A DNA stretch of 64,000 bases, from the NCBI GenBank assembly GCA_041749535.1, contig JBGTBE010000077.1, forward strand, positions 1-64,000, written 5' to 3'. Of the stretch, positions 26,047 to 34,858 are shown in pieces. The position numbers were made by a program, and so were the translations under genes. How positions within the stretch are numbered: the stretch's first letter is position 1; the number at the start of each line of letters is the position of its first letter. Source of the DNA: JBBQZU01 sp041749535 (GTDB taxonomy: Bacteria > Bacteroidota > Bacteroidia > Flavobacteriales_D > Cryomorphaceae). The notes beneath the pieces are model-generated. The model was given only the letters and a program-made list of their open reading frames with translations, was not told the origin of the DNA and did not search any database.

Positions 26047-26316
26047 TTACCAACTTGCCTTTTTCACACCTGGTATTTTGCCATCAAGTGCCATTTCACG
26101 GAAGGTTACCCTTGAAAGGCCAAACTGACGCATATACCCCCTTGGTCTTCCGGTGAGGAGACAACGGTTGTGTAGACGAACTTTGGAAGAGTTCTTTGGG
26201 AGTTTCTGAAGACCATCCCAGTCACCTGCTGCCTTTAGTTCTTCCCTTTTAGCAGCGTACTTTGCATGCATCTTAATGCGCTTTCGCTGACGGGCTTTCA
26301 TTGATTCTTTTGCCAT
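26047..26316 (-). CDS. rpsN: 30S ribosomal protein S14, long zinc-free form
   Basis: An 89-residue S14 of the longer C-minus class: it has one Cys, in LHNRCLLTGRPRGYMRQFGL, and lacks the C-x-x-C pairs of the ~61-residue zinc form. It starts MAKESMKARQRKRIKMHAKY and ends with DGKIPGVKKASW. It lies 9 nt after rplE. Confidence 0.96.
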   Translation of the reverse strand: MAKESMKARQRKRIKMHAKYAAKREELKAAGDWDGLQKLPKNSSKVRLHNRCLLTGRPRGYMRQFGLSRVTFREMALDGKIPGVKKASW

Positions 26317-26325
26317 GGTGCTCTC

Positions 26326-26874
26326 TTATTTTTTCGTGAATGGAAAACCGAATTCATGCAACAGCGCTTTGGCTTCTTCGTCGCTCTTTGCGTTGGTCAC
26401 AAATGTGATATCCATACCATTAATTTTATTAATCTTCTCAATGTTGATCTCAGGGAAAATGATCTGTTCTTTCACACCCATTGTGAAATTGCCTCTTCCA
26501 TCAAATCCGGTAGCTTTCACGCCCCTGAAGTCTCTCGTGCGCGGCAGTGAAACAGAAATTAGCCTGTCGAGGAATTCGTACATCCTATCGCCTCGCAGGG
26601 TTACCCTTGCTCCAATAGGCATACCTTTCCGAAGTTTGAAGTTGGAAATGTCCTTTTTGGAATAAGTAGGAATTGCCTTCTGGCCAGCGATGGTTGACAT
26701 CTCTGTCACTGCCTGGTCCACAAGTTTCTTATCAGCAACTGCATCGCCCAAACCTTGGTTGAGGCAAATCTTCTTCAAACTTGGGATCTCCATGGAAGAC
26801 TTGTATCCAAACTCTTTAGAGAGTGCGGGTTTAACTTCTTCCTTGTATTTTGTTTTAAGTCTCGGTGTGTACAT
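26326..26874 (-). CDS. rplE: 50S ribosomal protein L5
   Basis: A 182-residue 5S rRNA-binding protein of the central protuberance that contacts P-site tRNA. Signatures are NQGLGDAVADKKLVDQAV near 40, GMPIGARVTLRGDRMYEFLD near 88, and the C-terminal GMDITFVTNAKSDEEAKALL. Standard length; only 2 nt after rplX. Confidence 0.97.
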   Translation of the reverse strand: MYTPRLKTKYKEEVKPALSKEFGYKSSMEIPSLKKICLNQGLGDAVADKKLVDQAVTEMSTIAGQKAIPTYSKKDISNFKLRKGMPIGARVTLRGDRMYEFLDRLISVSLPRTRDFRGVKATGFDGRGNFTMGVKEQIIFPEINIEKINKINGMDITFVTNAKSDEEAKALLHEFGFPFTKK

Positions 26875-26876
26875 AA

Positions 26877-27191
26877 TTAAACCTCCTGACCGCTCTTTTT
26901 AAAGTATCTAACTGATTTTCCTTCGGCATTTTTCTTGCGACCAATACGTGCACCCTTGCCGGATTTGGGGTCTACCAATAGAAGGTTGCTGATGTGAATC
27001 GGCGCTTCCTTTTTGATAATGCCACCCTGTGGGTTAGCAGCTGTCGGCTTGGTGTGTCGCGAAACAAGGTTTACGCCTTCCACCACTGCGCGATAGCTCT
27101 TAGAGTCTACTGAAACGACTTTGCCGGTTTCGCCTTTGGCAGTTCCGCTCATCACTTGTACAGTATCGTCTTTTTTAATGTGTGTTTTCAT
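26877..27191 (-). CDS. rplX: 50S ribosomal protein L24
   Basis: A 104-residue assembly initiator that binds the 5' end of 23S rRNA through a KOW motif. The start at 27191 (MKTHIKKDDTVQVMSGTAKG) gives the family's usual N-terminus. Upstream in-frame starts at 27203 and 27230 would add 4 or 13 residues; the longer one would overlap rplN. The KOW part is KGETGKVVSVDSKSYRAVVE, followed by NLVSRHTKPTAANPQGGII. Confidence 0.95.
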   Translation of the reverse strand: MKTHIKKDDTVQVMSGTAKGETGKVVSVDSKSYRAVVEGVNLVSRHTKPTAANPQGGIIKKEAPIHISNLLLVDPKSGKGARIGRKKNAEGKSVRYFKKSGQEV

Positions 27192-27210
27192 TGCTTGATG
27201 CATTGTTCGT

Positions 27211-27579
27211 TTAAAGTACCTCCGGGGCAAGTGAAACGATTTTCATAAACTGTTTGTCGCGAAGTTCGCGTGCTACGGGGCCAAAAATACGGGTACCTCT
27301 CATTTCACCAGCATTGTTGAGCAATACCACAGCATTGTCATCAAAGCGGATATATGAACCATCAGCGCGTCGCACTTCTTTGCTGGTGCGAACTACAACT
27401 GCCTTGGATACAACACCCTTTTTGATATTACCAGCGGGCATGGCATCTTTTACAGAAACCACAATCTTATCGCCCACCGAGGCGTAACGTCGGCGTGTAC
27501 CTCCGAGTACCCTGATACAGAGTACTTCTTTGGCTCCACTATTGTCGGCTACTTTCAGCCTACTCTCCTGCTGTATCAT
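27211..27579 (-). CDS. rplN: 50S ribosomal protein L14
   Basis: A 122-residue protein at the 30S-50S interface that contacts helix 44 of 16S rRNA. It starts MIQQESRLKVADNSGAKEVL, has a central RRYASVGDKIVVSVKDAMP, and ends FGPVARELRDKQFMKIVSLA. First gene of the spc part; 6 nt after rpsQ with no separate promoter seen. Confidence 0.98.
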   Translation of the reverse strand: MIQQESRLKVADNSGAKEVLCIRVLGGTRRRYASVGDKIVVSVKDAMPAGNIKKGVVSKAVVVRTSKEVRRADGSYIRFDDNAVVLLNNAGEMRGTRIFGPVARELRDKQFMKIVSLAPEVL

Positions 27580-27585
27580 TTCAAA

Positions 27586-27849
27586 TTATTTAGCTCGTTC
27601 TAGAATTTCAACAAGACGCCAGTTCTTGCGCTTGCTAAGTTTGCGTGTTTCCATGATCCGCACAGTATCACCTATATTGCAGTCATTGTTCTCGTCATGG
27701 GCAACGAACTTCGATGTGTTCTTGATGAACTTACCGTAGAGGGGGTGTTTCACCTTTCTTTCCACGACTACAGTGATCGATTTGGTCATTTTGTTGCTCG
27801 AAACAACACCGGTCCTCTGCTTTCTAAGTTTTCTTAATTCTGTTGACAT
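27586..27849 (-). CDS. rpsQ: 30S ribosomal protein S17
   Basis: An 87-residue OB-fold protein that binds 16S rRNA early in assembly. Signatures are GVVSSNKMTKSITVVVERKV, HPLYGKFIKNTSKFVAHDE and the C-terminal GDTVRIMETRKLSKRKNWRL. Last gene of the S10 part; 30 nt after rpmC. Confidence 0.96.
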   Translation of the reverse strand: MSTELRKLRKQRTGVVSSNKMTKSITVVVERKVKHPLYGKFIKNTSKFVAHDENNDCNIGDTVRIMETRKLSKRKNWRLVEILERAK

Positions 27850-27879
27850 TCTTCTCTAGGGTTTCTTGGCGATTACCAC

Positions 27880-28065
27880 TTAATTTCTTTTTTTCAGCTC
27901 GGTATGGAGACGCGCTACCAATTTTCGCTTGTCGCGAATCTGAATAGGATTCTCCAGTGTCGATACTGCATGGGTGTGCTTCATCTTTTGCAAACCCTGC
28001 ACTTCGATATCGAGTTTTTCTTTTACCTCAGCTGTTGTGAGATCAGCGATTTCTTTTGCCTTCAT
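27880..28065 (-). CDS. rpmC: 50S ribosomal protein L29
   Basis: A 61-residue two-helix protein near the exit tunnel, part of the docking site for signal recognition particle and trigger factor. It begins MKAKEIADLTTAEVKEKLD and has KMKHTHAVSTLENPIQIRDK, then a Lys/Arg-rich second helix. It lies between rplP (8 nt) and rpsQ. Confidence 0.95.
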   Translation of the reverse strand: MKAKEIADLTTAEVKEKLDIEVQGLQKMKHTHAVSTLENPIQIRDKRKLVARLHTELKKRN

Positions 28066-28073
28066 ATCTGTAA

Positions 28074-28493
28074 TTATTCAGCGTAATCCCTTCGAACTAC
28101 AAATTTTGTTTTAACTGGTAACTTTTGGGCAGCCAGTCTCAGGGCTTCCTGCGCGATTGCGAGAGGCACACCATCAGCTTCAAAAAGCATTCGCCCAGGG
28201 CGAACTACTGCAACCCAGTGACTAGGAGCACCTTTACCTTTACCCATCCTTACCTCTGCAGGTTTTGCAGTGATCGGTTTATCTGGAAATATTCTAATCC
28301 AAACTTTTCCTTCCCTTTTCATAAATCGGGTTACTGCAATACGCGCAGCTTCGATCTGTCGGGCGGTGATAAAAGCTTCTTCTACAGTTTTAATTCCAAA
28401 AGATCCGAAAGCAATGGAGGTACCCCTTGTGGAGTTGCCCTTCATTCGGCCTTTCATCGCCTTCCTGAACTTGGTTCTTTTCGGTTGTAACAT
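28074..28493 (-). CDS. rplP: 50S ribosomal protein L16
   Basis: A 139-residue protein close to the peptidyl-transferase centre and A-site tRNA. It begins MLQPKRTKFRKAMKGRMKGN. Later come VWIRIFPDKPITAKPAEVRM, GKGKGAPSHWVAVVRPGRM and KLPVKTKFVVR at the end. Standard length; 27 nt after rpsC. Confidence 0.97.
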   Translation of the reverse strand: MLQPKRTKFRKAMKGRMKGNSTRGTSIAFGSFGIKTVEEAFITARQIEAARIAVTRFMKREGKVWIRIFPDKPITAKPAEVRMGKGKGAPSHWVAVVRPGRMLFEADGVPLAIAQEALRLAAQKLPVKTKFVVRRDYAE

Positions 28494-28520
28494 CGCTTCT
28501 TATTTATTCGCGTTCTTTAA

Positions 28521-29282
28521 TTATCTGCGTGGACCTCGGCCACCGCCTCCCTGATTTCCTCTTGGCTTGCGTGGTGCCGGTCTGTCACTTCCGCCTTGTT
28601 GTTTAGGCTGTGCGCTTTGAACCTTGCCAGTCTCAATACTTGGAGAGAGGTCTCTCTTGCCATATACTTCGCCCTTACAGATCCAAACCTTTATTCCAAT
28701 TCTGCCCATTTTAGTGTGGGCTTCGGCAAGTGCATAGTCAATATCAGCACGGAAAGTATGCAGTGGAGTTCTTCCTTCTTTGTAGCTTTCAGTTCTTGCC
28801 ATCTCCGCATTGTTCAATCGGCCTGAGCAAGTAACTTTTATTCCTTCTGCTCCCATCCTCATGGTTGAGGCGATACCCATTTTCACCGCTCGTCGGAAAG
28901 ACACCCTTCCTTCTATCTGTCTTGCTATGCTGTCTGCTACCAGTCGCGCATCAAGTTCAGGTCTTTTAATTTCAAAAATATTGATCTGAACATCCTTTCC
29001 GGTGAGTTTTTTCAACTCTTCCTTCAGCTTATCCACTTCTTGGCCCTGACGACCAATAATAACTCCGGGACGTGCAGTTTTAATGGTTACAGTTACCAGC
29101 TTCAAGGTTCGCTCAATGATGATCGTAGAGATACTTGCCTTGTTGAGGCGTACTTTCAGGTATTGACGAATCTTGTCGTCTTCTACAATTTTATCGGCGT
29201 AGTCGTTTCCTCCAAACCAGTTGGAATCCCAACCGCGGATAAAGCCTAATCTGTTTCCTATTGGATTGGTCTTTTGTCCCAT
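28521..29282 (-). CDS. rpsC: 30S ribosomal protein S3, with Gly/Arg-rich tail
   Basis: A 253-residue protein at the mRNA entry channel with helicase-like function there together with S4 and S5. The N-terminal KH domain includes PGVIIGRQGQEVDKLKEELK. The C-terminal S3 domain has GRLNNAEMARTESYKEGRTP and GIKVWICKGEVYGK. After ~220 a low-complexity tail rich in Gln, Gly, Arg and Pro follows (ends NQGGGGRGPRR), making it longer than E. coli S3 (233). 1 nt after rplV. Confidence 0.97.
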   Translation of the reverse strand: MGQKTNPIGNRLGFIRGWDSNWFGGNDYADKIVEDDKIRQYLKVRLNKASISTIIIERTLKLVTVTIKTARPGVIIGRQGQEVDKLKEELKKLTGKDVQINIFEIKRPELDARLVADSIARQIEGRVSFRRAVKMGIASTMRMGAEGIKVTCSGRLNNAEMARTESYKEGRTPLHTFRADIDYALAEAHTKMGRIGIKVWICKGEVYGKRDLSPSIETGKVQSAQPKQQGGSDRPAPRKPRGNQGGGGRGPRR

Positions 29283-29283
29283 C

Positions 29284-29679
29284 TTACTTGGTGCTGTCTA
29301 ATATGATTGTTACGTGGTTTGAACGCTTGCGAATTCTGTGGGCTCTTCCCTGCGGAGCAGGTCGAAGTCTTTTCAGCATTCTACCGCTGTCTACGGATAA
29401 CTCTTTTATGAATACACCTTGATCGTCAACGTTCTTGCCTTCGTTTTTGCTTTCCCAGTTTGCAACTGCAGAAAGAAGAAGTTTCTCCATGCGGCGGGCA
29501 GATTGCTGGGGCATAAACTTGAGCATGTGAAGTGCTTTCACTGCGCTTTCACCGCGAACCACATCCGCCACAAGGCGCATTTTGCGTGGTGAGGTTGGCA
29601 CATTATTAAGCTTCGCAATGGCGAGTGTTTTTCTCGCTTCCTTGCGTGCATCTGCTACTATTTTTTTCCTTGAACCCAT
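29284..29679 (-). CDS. rplV: 50S ribosomal protein L22
   Basis: A 131-residue protein whose extended beta-hairpin lines the exit-tunnel constriction (macrolide region). It contains LNNVPTSPRKMRLVADVVRG near 25 and a hairpin with GRMLKRLRPAPQGRAHRIRK near 95-115. A start further in would remove the Lys/Arg-rich first ~10 residues; the ATG at 29679 was kept. 29 nt after rpsS. Confidence 0.95.
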   Translation of the reverse strand: MGSRKKIVADARKEARKTLAIAKLNNVPTSPRKMRLVADVVRGESAVKALHMLKFMPQQSARRMEKLLLSAVANWESKNEGKNVDDQGVFIKELSVDSGRMLKRLRPAPQGRAHRIRKRSNHVTIILDSTK

Positions 29680-29708
29680 GATTGTTCAGTTTATCGGATC
29701 AATACCGA

Positions 29709-29987
29709 CTATCGTTTTTTATCTTTTCGGTTTCCGGCGTGGCCGCGAAATGTTCTTGTTGGAGAAAATTCTCCAAGCTTGTGCCCCACCATATTCTCCG
29801 TTACATACACTGGAATAAACTTATTTCCATTGTGCACGGCGAAGGTAAGCCCCACGAATTCGGGTGTAATGGTGCTCGCCCTTGACCAGGTTTTGATCAC
29901 AGCTTTTTTGCTGTTCGATTGTGCATCAACAACTCTTAGTTGCAACTTGTAGTGCACGAATGGCGGTTTCTTTAGTGACCTGCTCAT
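29709..29987 (-). CDS. rpsS: 30S ribosomal protein S19
   Basis: A 92-residue head protein that works with S13 at the A-site finger bridge. It begins MSRSLKKPPFVHYKLQ and has WSRASTITPEFVGLTFAVHN, then VTENMVGHKLGEFSPTRTFR and a Lys-rich end. Standard length; 6 nt after rplB. Confidence 0.97.
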   Translation of the reverse strand: MSRSLKKPPFVHYKLQLRVVDAQSNSKKAVIKTWSRASTITPEFVGLTFAVHNGNKFIPVYVTENMVGHKLGEFSPTRTFRGHAGNRKDKKR

Positions 29988-29993
29988 AATCTA

Positions 29994-30818
29994 TTATTTC
30001 TTTTTGCGCTCGATAATGTGCTTATTCGAGGCTTTCTTTTTACTTCTTGTTTTGAATCCTTTGGCTGGTATTCCATTTCTAGATCTAGGGTGACCACCTG
30101 CGTTACGGCCTTCACCTCCACCCATTGGGTGATCTACTGGGTTCATTACCACACCTCGTACTCTCGGACGACGGCCTTTCCATCTGCTTCGTCCTGCTTT
30201 TCCAGAACGCTCCAGGAAGTGCTCTCCATTGGAAACAGTTCCTACAGTGGCCAAGCAAGTGATAAGAACCATTCTGGTTTCACCCGATGGCATTTTAAGA
30301 ATGGCATACTTTCCGTCTCTTGCATTCAGCTGGGCGTATGAACCTGCGCCGCGGGCAATAATACCTCCCTGACCAGGACGCATCTCAATATTGTGAATCA
30401 CAGTACCGAGGGGTATCTCAGAAAGGTACAATGCATTGCCAACTTCGGGCGCAACACCAACTCCGCTCTGCAGAACCTGTCCTACTTTAATTCCTTCCGG
30501 TGCGATAATGTAGCGCTTCTCACCATCAGCATACTTCACCAGCGCTATTCGAGCTGTTCTGTTTGGGTCGTACTCCACTGTTTCAACTGTGGCATCAACA
30601 CCATGCTTATCTCTTTTGAAATCAACAATTCTGTACCGCTTCTTGTGTCCACCACCAATGTAGCGCATGGTCATGCGGCCTTGATTGTTTCGCCCACCAG
30701 ACTTATGTATGGTTGTGAGCAGTGATTTCTCCGGAGTATCTGAAGTGATCTCAGAAAAGGTATTCGCTACTTTATGTCGTTGCCCTGGTGTAGTAGGGCG
30801 AAGTTTTCTAACTCCCAT
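29994..30818 (-). CDS. rplB: 50S ribosomal protein L2
   Basis: A 274-residue protein needed for subunit association and the peptidyl-transferase centre. Signatures are GRNNQGRMTMRYIGGGHKKR near 42-60, the central IEMRPGQGGIIARGAGSYAQ, and the C-terminal VVMNPVDHPMGGGEGRNAGG, which carries the conserved His of L2. Standard length; 11 nt after rplW. Confidence 0.98.
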   Translation of the reverse strand: MGVRKLRPTTPGQRHKVANTFSEITSDTPEKSLLTTIHKSGGRNNQGRMTMRYIGGGHKKRYRIVDFKRDKHGVDATVETVEYDPNRTARIALVKYADGEKRYIIAPEGIKVGQVLQSGVGVAPEVGNALYLSEIPLGTVIHNIEMRPGQGGIIARGAGSYAQLNARDGKYAILKMPSGETRMVLITCLATVGTVSNGEHFLERSGKAGRSRWKGRRPRVRGVVMNPVDHPMGGGEGRNAGGHPRSRNGIPAKGFKTRSKKKASNKHIIERKKK

Positions 30819-30829
30819 TGCTTAATTCT

Positions 30830-31123
30830 TTAAATGTTGCTGTAGAGGTCAATGGTTTCACCTTCTGCAAGAGCAACAGTAGCTTTCTTGTAGTCGGGTG
30901 TACTTCCCTGAACCAAACCTTTCTTCGTAAATTTAGATTTGGCTTTTCCGCTATAGCGCATGGTCCACACTTTGCTCACATTCACTCCGTAAAGAGATTC
31001 TATGGCATTTTTGATTTCAATTTTGTTTGCATCTCGCTTCACTATGAAACCAAAACGGTTCATATTCTCGGATACAGCAGTCATTTTCTCTGTAATGACC
31101 GGTTTTATAATAACCTGACTCAT
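30830..31123 (-). CDS. rplW: 50S ribosomal protein L23
   Basis: A 97-residue exit-tunnel protein, the main docking site for trigger factor and SRP. It contains VIIKPVITEKMTAVSENMNR near the start, FIVKRDANKIEIKNAIESLY, and VNVSKVWTMRYSGK in the middle. Its start overlaps the rplD stop by 4 nt, which points to translational coupling. Confidence 0.96.
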   Translation of the reverse strand: MSQVIIKPVITEKMTAVSENMNRFGFIVKRDANKIEIKNAIESLYGVNVSKVWTMRYSGKAKSKFTKKGLVQGSTPDYKKATVALAEGETIDLYSNI

Positions 31124-31755
31124 CGTTGAAATCTATTTAAAACGTTCTCTATAACAGGAATGGCACTTTCAGAAATCACCAGAGACTTATGACGCAAAAT
31201 GTCGTAAGTACACAAGTCGCTGGCTGACACTACTTTATGACCCTCGCAATTACGGGACGACAAAGATAGTACATTATCCGTTTCAGCCAACACCAAAAGT
31301 GGTTTTTGATCTGCAACTTTCAATGCTCCCATTATTTTGAGGTATTCTCTCGTTTTTGGTGCATCGAGCTTGAAGTCTTCCACGATCGTAATCATGTTAC
31401 CTTGAGCCTTGTAAGCCAAAGCAGATTTACGGGCAAGTACTTTTAGCTTTTTATTGAGCTTAAAACTATAATCTCTTGGGCGCGGTCCAAACACCCTTCC
31501 ACCACCTCTAAAAAGTGGGTTCTTGATGCTACCTGCACGGGCACCCCCGGTACCCTTCTGCTTCTTGATCTTCTTGGTACTACCAGAAATCTCATTTCGC
31601 TCTTTCGCTTTGTGAGTGCCTTGGCGATTGTTTGCGCCATATTGCTTCACGTCGAGGTAAATGGCATGGTCATTCGGCTCAATCCCAAAGATGTCATCAT
31701 TGAGTTTGAGTTTCTTGGTCTCCTTGCCGCTGATATTGTATACTGCTAGTTCCAT
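31120..31755 (-). CDS. rplD: 50S ribosomal protein L4
   Basis: A 211-residue protein whose loop reaches the exit-tunnel constriction. It contains AIYLDVKQYGANNRQGTHKA near 35-50, the loop KKQKGTGGARAGSIKNPLFR near 65-85 and FGPRPRDYSFKLNKKLKVLA. In E. coli L4 also represses the S10 operon; no leader structure for that was identified here. 1 nt after rplC and overlapping rplW. Confidence 0.97.
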   Translation of the reverse strand: MELAVYNISGKETKKLKLNDDIFGIEPNDHAIYLDVKQYGANNRQGTHKAKERNEISGSTKKIKKQKGTGGARAGSIKNPLFRGGGRVFGPRPRDYSFKLNKKLKVLARKSALAYKAQGNMITIVEDFKLDAPKTREYLKIMGALKVADQKPLLVLAETDNVLSLSSRNCEGHKVVSASDLCTYDILRHKSLVISESAIPVIENVLNRFQR

Positions 31756-31756
31756 T

Positions 31757-32377
31757 TTAGTTTTTCTCTAAGATTACGAACGAACCCTTTGGGCCTGGTA
31801 TAGCACCCTTAATCACAATAAGTGATTGCTCGGGTATTACTTTCAGCACCTGAATGTTCTCAATGGTTACTCTGGTGTTGCCCGTTTGTCCTGCCATGCG
31901 CATTCCTTTAAATACCCTTCCTGGGAAAGACGCTGCACCAATAGATCCAGGCGCACGGAGTCTGTTGTGCTGACCGTGAGTAGCCTGCCCAACTCCAGAA
32001 AATCCATGGCGCTTCACAACACCCTGAAATCCTTTACCCTTGCTCTTTCCTATCACGGAAATGTACTCACCTTCAAAAAAGATATCAGCACCTAGCGAAT
32101 CACCCAATTTCAAATCTTGTTCAAAGCCTGAAAACTCCACCAACTTCTGTTTGGGTGTAGTCTTGGCTTTTTTGAAATGCCCTACTAGTGGAGCGGGAGT
32201 ATTTTTCTCCTTCCTTTCGCCGAAGCCCATCTGAACGGCAGCATAGCCATCCTTAGCTTCGGTCTTCACTTGCGTAACAACGCAAGGACCAGCCTGTATG
32301 ATCGTACATGCATGGTTCTTACCATCTGCATCGTACGTACTGGTCATTCCGATTTTTTTACCTATTAATCCTGGCAT
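31757..32377 (-). CDS. rplC: 50S ribosomal protein L3
   Basis: A 206-residue protein that reaches toward the peptidyl-transferase centre. It begins MPGLIGKKIGMTSTYDADGK and has the central loop KGKGFQGVVKRHGFSGVGQA and HGQHNRLRAPGSIGAASFPG, then RVFKGMRMAGQTGNTRVTI. The conserved Gln that is N5-methylated in E. coli L3 (by PrmB) lies in this loop. 19 nt after rpsJ. Confidence 0.97.
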   Translation of the reverse strand: MPGLIGKKIGMTSTYDADGKNHACTIIQAGPCVVTQVKTEAKDGYAAVQMGFGERKEKNTPAPLVGHFKKAKTTPKQKLVEFSGFEQDLKLGDSLGADIFFEGEYISVIGKSKGKGFQGVVKRHGFSGVGQATHGQHNRLRAPGSIGAASFPGRVFKGMRMAGQTGNTRVTIENIQVLKVIPEQSLIVIKGAIPGPKGSFVILEKN

Positions 32378-32396
32378 TTTCTTGTTTTGTATGGTG

Positions 32397-32702
32397 TCAA
32401 ACTTTTATCTCAACCTCTACACCGCTGGGGAGCTCAAGTCGCATGAGCGCATCAACTGTTTTAGACGAAGAGCTGTAGATATCGAGCAGGCGCTTATATG
32501 CGCACAACTCAAATTGCTCTCTTGATTTCTTGTTCACGTGTGGGGAACGAAGTACCGTGTAAATGCGCTTGTGTGTGGGGAGTGGAATTGGACCACTAAC
32601 TACAGCACCCGTGCTCTTCACAGTTTTCACAATCTTTTCAGCTGATTTATCTACGAGATTGTGATCGTAAGACTTGAGCTTTATGCGGATTTTCTGACTC
32701 AT
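32397..32702 (-). CDS. rpsJ: 30S ribosomal protein S10
   Basis: A 101-residue head protein, also NusE, the partner of NusB and NusG in transcription antitermination. It begins MSQKIRIKLKSYDHNLVDKS and has GPIPLPTHKRIYTVLRSPHV and FELCAYKRLLDIYSSSSKTV. It follows fusA directly (17 nt) because tuf is not in this cluster. Confidence 0.97.
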   Translation of the reverse strand: MSQKIRIKLKSYDHNLVDKSAEKIVKTVKSTGAVVSGPIPLPTHKRIYTVLRSPHVNKKSREQFELCAYKRLLDIYSSSSKTVDALMRLELPSGVEVEIKV

Positions 32703-32719
32703 CGTTATGAATACTGGGG

Positions 32720-34828
32720 TTAAGCTATTGATTTCTTTCCTTTTGCCTTCGCAATAACCTCTTCAGCTATATTGCGCGGGGCTTCATGATAATGCGAGAA
32801 CTCCATGGTTGAAGTGGCACGACCTGATGACATGGTACGGAGTGATGTAACGTATCCAAACATCTCAGAGAGCGGCACTTTGGCTTTGATAACTTTGGCT
32901 CCGGAACGATCGCCCATACCTTCTATGGTACCACGACGACGGTTAAGGTCACCTACTATATCACCCATATTTTCTTCTGGGGTAAGCGCTTCGAGCTTCA
33001 TAATAGGTTCTAGTAGTACTGGCTTGGCTCTTGGCAACGCCTCACGGTAAGCCATTTTAGCAGCAAGTTCGAAAGAAAGTGCATCTGAATCGACAGCGTG
33101 GAAAGAACCATCGAGAAGTGAAACTTTAAGGCTATCGAGTGTGTAACCCGCAAGCACACCATTTTTCATGGCTTCCTTAAATCCTTTCTCAACTGAAGGA
33201 ACAAATTCCCTTGGGATGTTACCGCCCTTTACCTCATTAACGAATATAAGTCCTGGTTTTTCTGGATCTCCAGGCTCTATCCTTACCACGATATCAGCAA
33301 ATTTACCACGACCACCGGTTTGTTTTTTGTACACTTCTCTGTGCTCAACAGTACCAGTGATTGCCTCCTTGTATGACACCTGCGGTGCACCTTGGTTCAC
33401 TTCTACTTTAAACTCACGGCGCAAACGGTCTACAATAATTTCAAGGTGAAGCTCTCCCATTCCGCTGATGATGGTTTGGCCAGTTTCTTCATCTGTGCGA
33501 ACCTGGAAGGTTGGATCTTCTTCAGCAAGCTTATTAAGACCCACTCCCAACCTGTCAAGGTCGGCTTGGGTTTTGGGCTCAATGGCAAGACCAATAACTG
33601 GTTCAGGGAAATTCATAGACTCAAGCACGATGGGCTTATTTTCAGCACAAAGTGTATCGCCGGTTTTGATGTCCTTAAAACCTACAAGTGCACCAATATC
33701 TCCAGCACCGAGGCTCTCAATTTGGTTTTGCTTGTTGGCGTGCATCTGGAAAATTCGTGAAATACGTTCTTTCTTACCCGTCCTGGCATTCAATATGTAT
33801 GAACCCGACTCGAGGATGCCTGAATATGCCCTTGTGAAACAAAGACGGCCTACGAATGGGTCAGTAGCAATTTTAAAAGCCAAAGCTGCGAATGGTTCAT
33901 CAAAACCTGGCTTGCGTCTTTCTTCTTCACCAGTATCTGGGTTCACACCTATGATGGCTTCAACGTCAAGTGGAGATGGCAGAATTTCCATTACCATGTC
34001 GAGCATGGCTTGTACACCTTTATTCTTAAAAGATGAACCACACATCATAGGAACCACTTTTCCGGTGATGGTAGCTTCTCGAAGGGCATCCAAAATCTCT
34101 CTTTCAGAAAGTGACTCCGGATCTTCGAAAAACTTCTCCATGAGGGTATCGTTGAACTCAGCAACAGCTTCTAGCAATTTTTCGCGGTATTCACGCGCTT
34201 CATCAACAATTTCAGCTGGAATTGGAACTTCCTGAAAGGTCATACCCAAATCGTCTTCATTCCACACAATGCCGCGGAAGTTGATCAAGTCAACCACTCC
34301 TTTAAAATTTTCTTCGTCTCCGATTGGAATCTGAAGTGGAAGCGCATGGCTACCAAGCATTTCTTTTACCTGACGGCAAACGCCAAGGAAATCTGCTCCC
34401 TGACGGTCCATTTTGTTTACAAAACCAATACGGGGAACATTGTAATTGTTCGCAAGGCGCCAGTTGGTTTCAGATTGTGGCTCTACGCCATCTACAGCGC
34501 TGAAAAGAAACACAAGACCATCAAGTACACGCAGTGACCTGTTCACTTCAACAGTGAAGTCAACGTGGCCAGGAGTATCAATAATGTTTACATGGTACTT
34601 CTGGTTGCGGTAGTTCCAGTTAAGGGTAGTAGCAGCAGAAGTGATGGTAATTCCCCTCTCTTGCTCTTGCTCCATCCAGTCCATGGTTGCAGCGCCATCG
34701 TGCACTTCACCAATCTTGTGACTTACACCACCGTAGTAAAGGATGCGCTCAGTGGTGGTCGTTTTGCCTGCATCAATGTGTGCGGCAATCCCGATGTTTC
34801 TTGTGAATTTTAAGTCTCTCTTAGCCAT
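32720..34828 (-). CDS. fusA: Translation elongation factor G
   Basis: A 702-residue translocase GTPase that moves tRNA and mRNA after peptide-bond formation. G1 is AHIDAGKT at 16-23, the switch region has QERGITITSAATT at ~56-68, G3 is DTPGHVD at 84-90, and G4 is NKMD near 138. Domains II-V follow, with GMGELHLEIIVDRL near 460 and a C-terminal GDLNRRRGTIEGM loop. Length and motifs fit canonical EF-G (the essential form). It is third in the str operon, 30 nt after rpsG. Confidence 0.98.
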   Translation of the reverse strand: MAKRDLKFTRNIGIAAHIDAGKTTTTERILYYGGVSHKIGEVHDGAATMDWMEQEQERGITITSAATTLNWNYRNQKYHVNIIDTPGHVDFTVEVNRSLRVLDGLVFLFSAVDGVEPQSETNWRLANNYNVPRIGFVNKMDRQGADFLGVCRQVKEMLGSHALPLQIPIGDEENFKGVVDLINFRGIVWNEDDLGMTFQEVPIPAEIVDEAREYREKLLEAVAEFNDTLMEKFFEDPESLSEREILDALREATITGKVVPMMCGSSFKNKGVQAMLDMVMEILPSPLDVEAIIGVNPDTGEEERRKPGFDEPFAALAFKIATDPFVGRLCFTRAYSGILESGSYILNARTGKKERISRIFQMHANKQNQIESLGAGDIGALVGFKDIKTGDTLCAENKPIVLESMNFPEPVIGLAIEPKTQADLDRLGVGLNKLAEEDPTFQVRTDEETGQTIISGMGELHLEIIVDRLRREFKVEVNQGAPQVSYKEAITGTVEHREVYKKQTGGRGKFADIVVRIEPGDPEKPGLIFVNEVKGGNIPREFVPSVEKGFKEAMKNGVLAGYTLDSLKVSLLDGSFHAVDSDALSFELAAKMAYREALPRAKPVLLEPIMKLEALTPEENMGDIVGDLNRRRGTIEGMGDRSGAKVIKAKVPLSEMFGYVTSLRTMSSGRATSTMEFSHYHEAPRNIAEEVIAKAKGKKSIA

Positions 34829-34858
34829 TTTCGTTCTTTCAGCGCTTGCTTAATTCTA

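Noticed and set aside
32703..32719. Missing tuf between fusA and rpsJ as a deletion
   Set aside because: Bacteroidota normally have tuf elsewhere, and the junction here is clean with a 17-nt gap.
33468..34235. Long plus-strand ORF (255 residues) opposite fusA
   Set aside because: It is a shadow of the highly conserved EF-G coding frame, with no start context and no recognisable domain.
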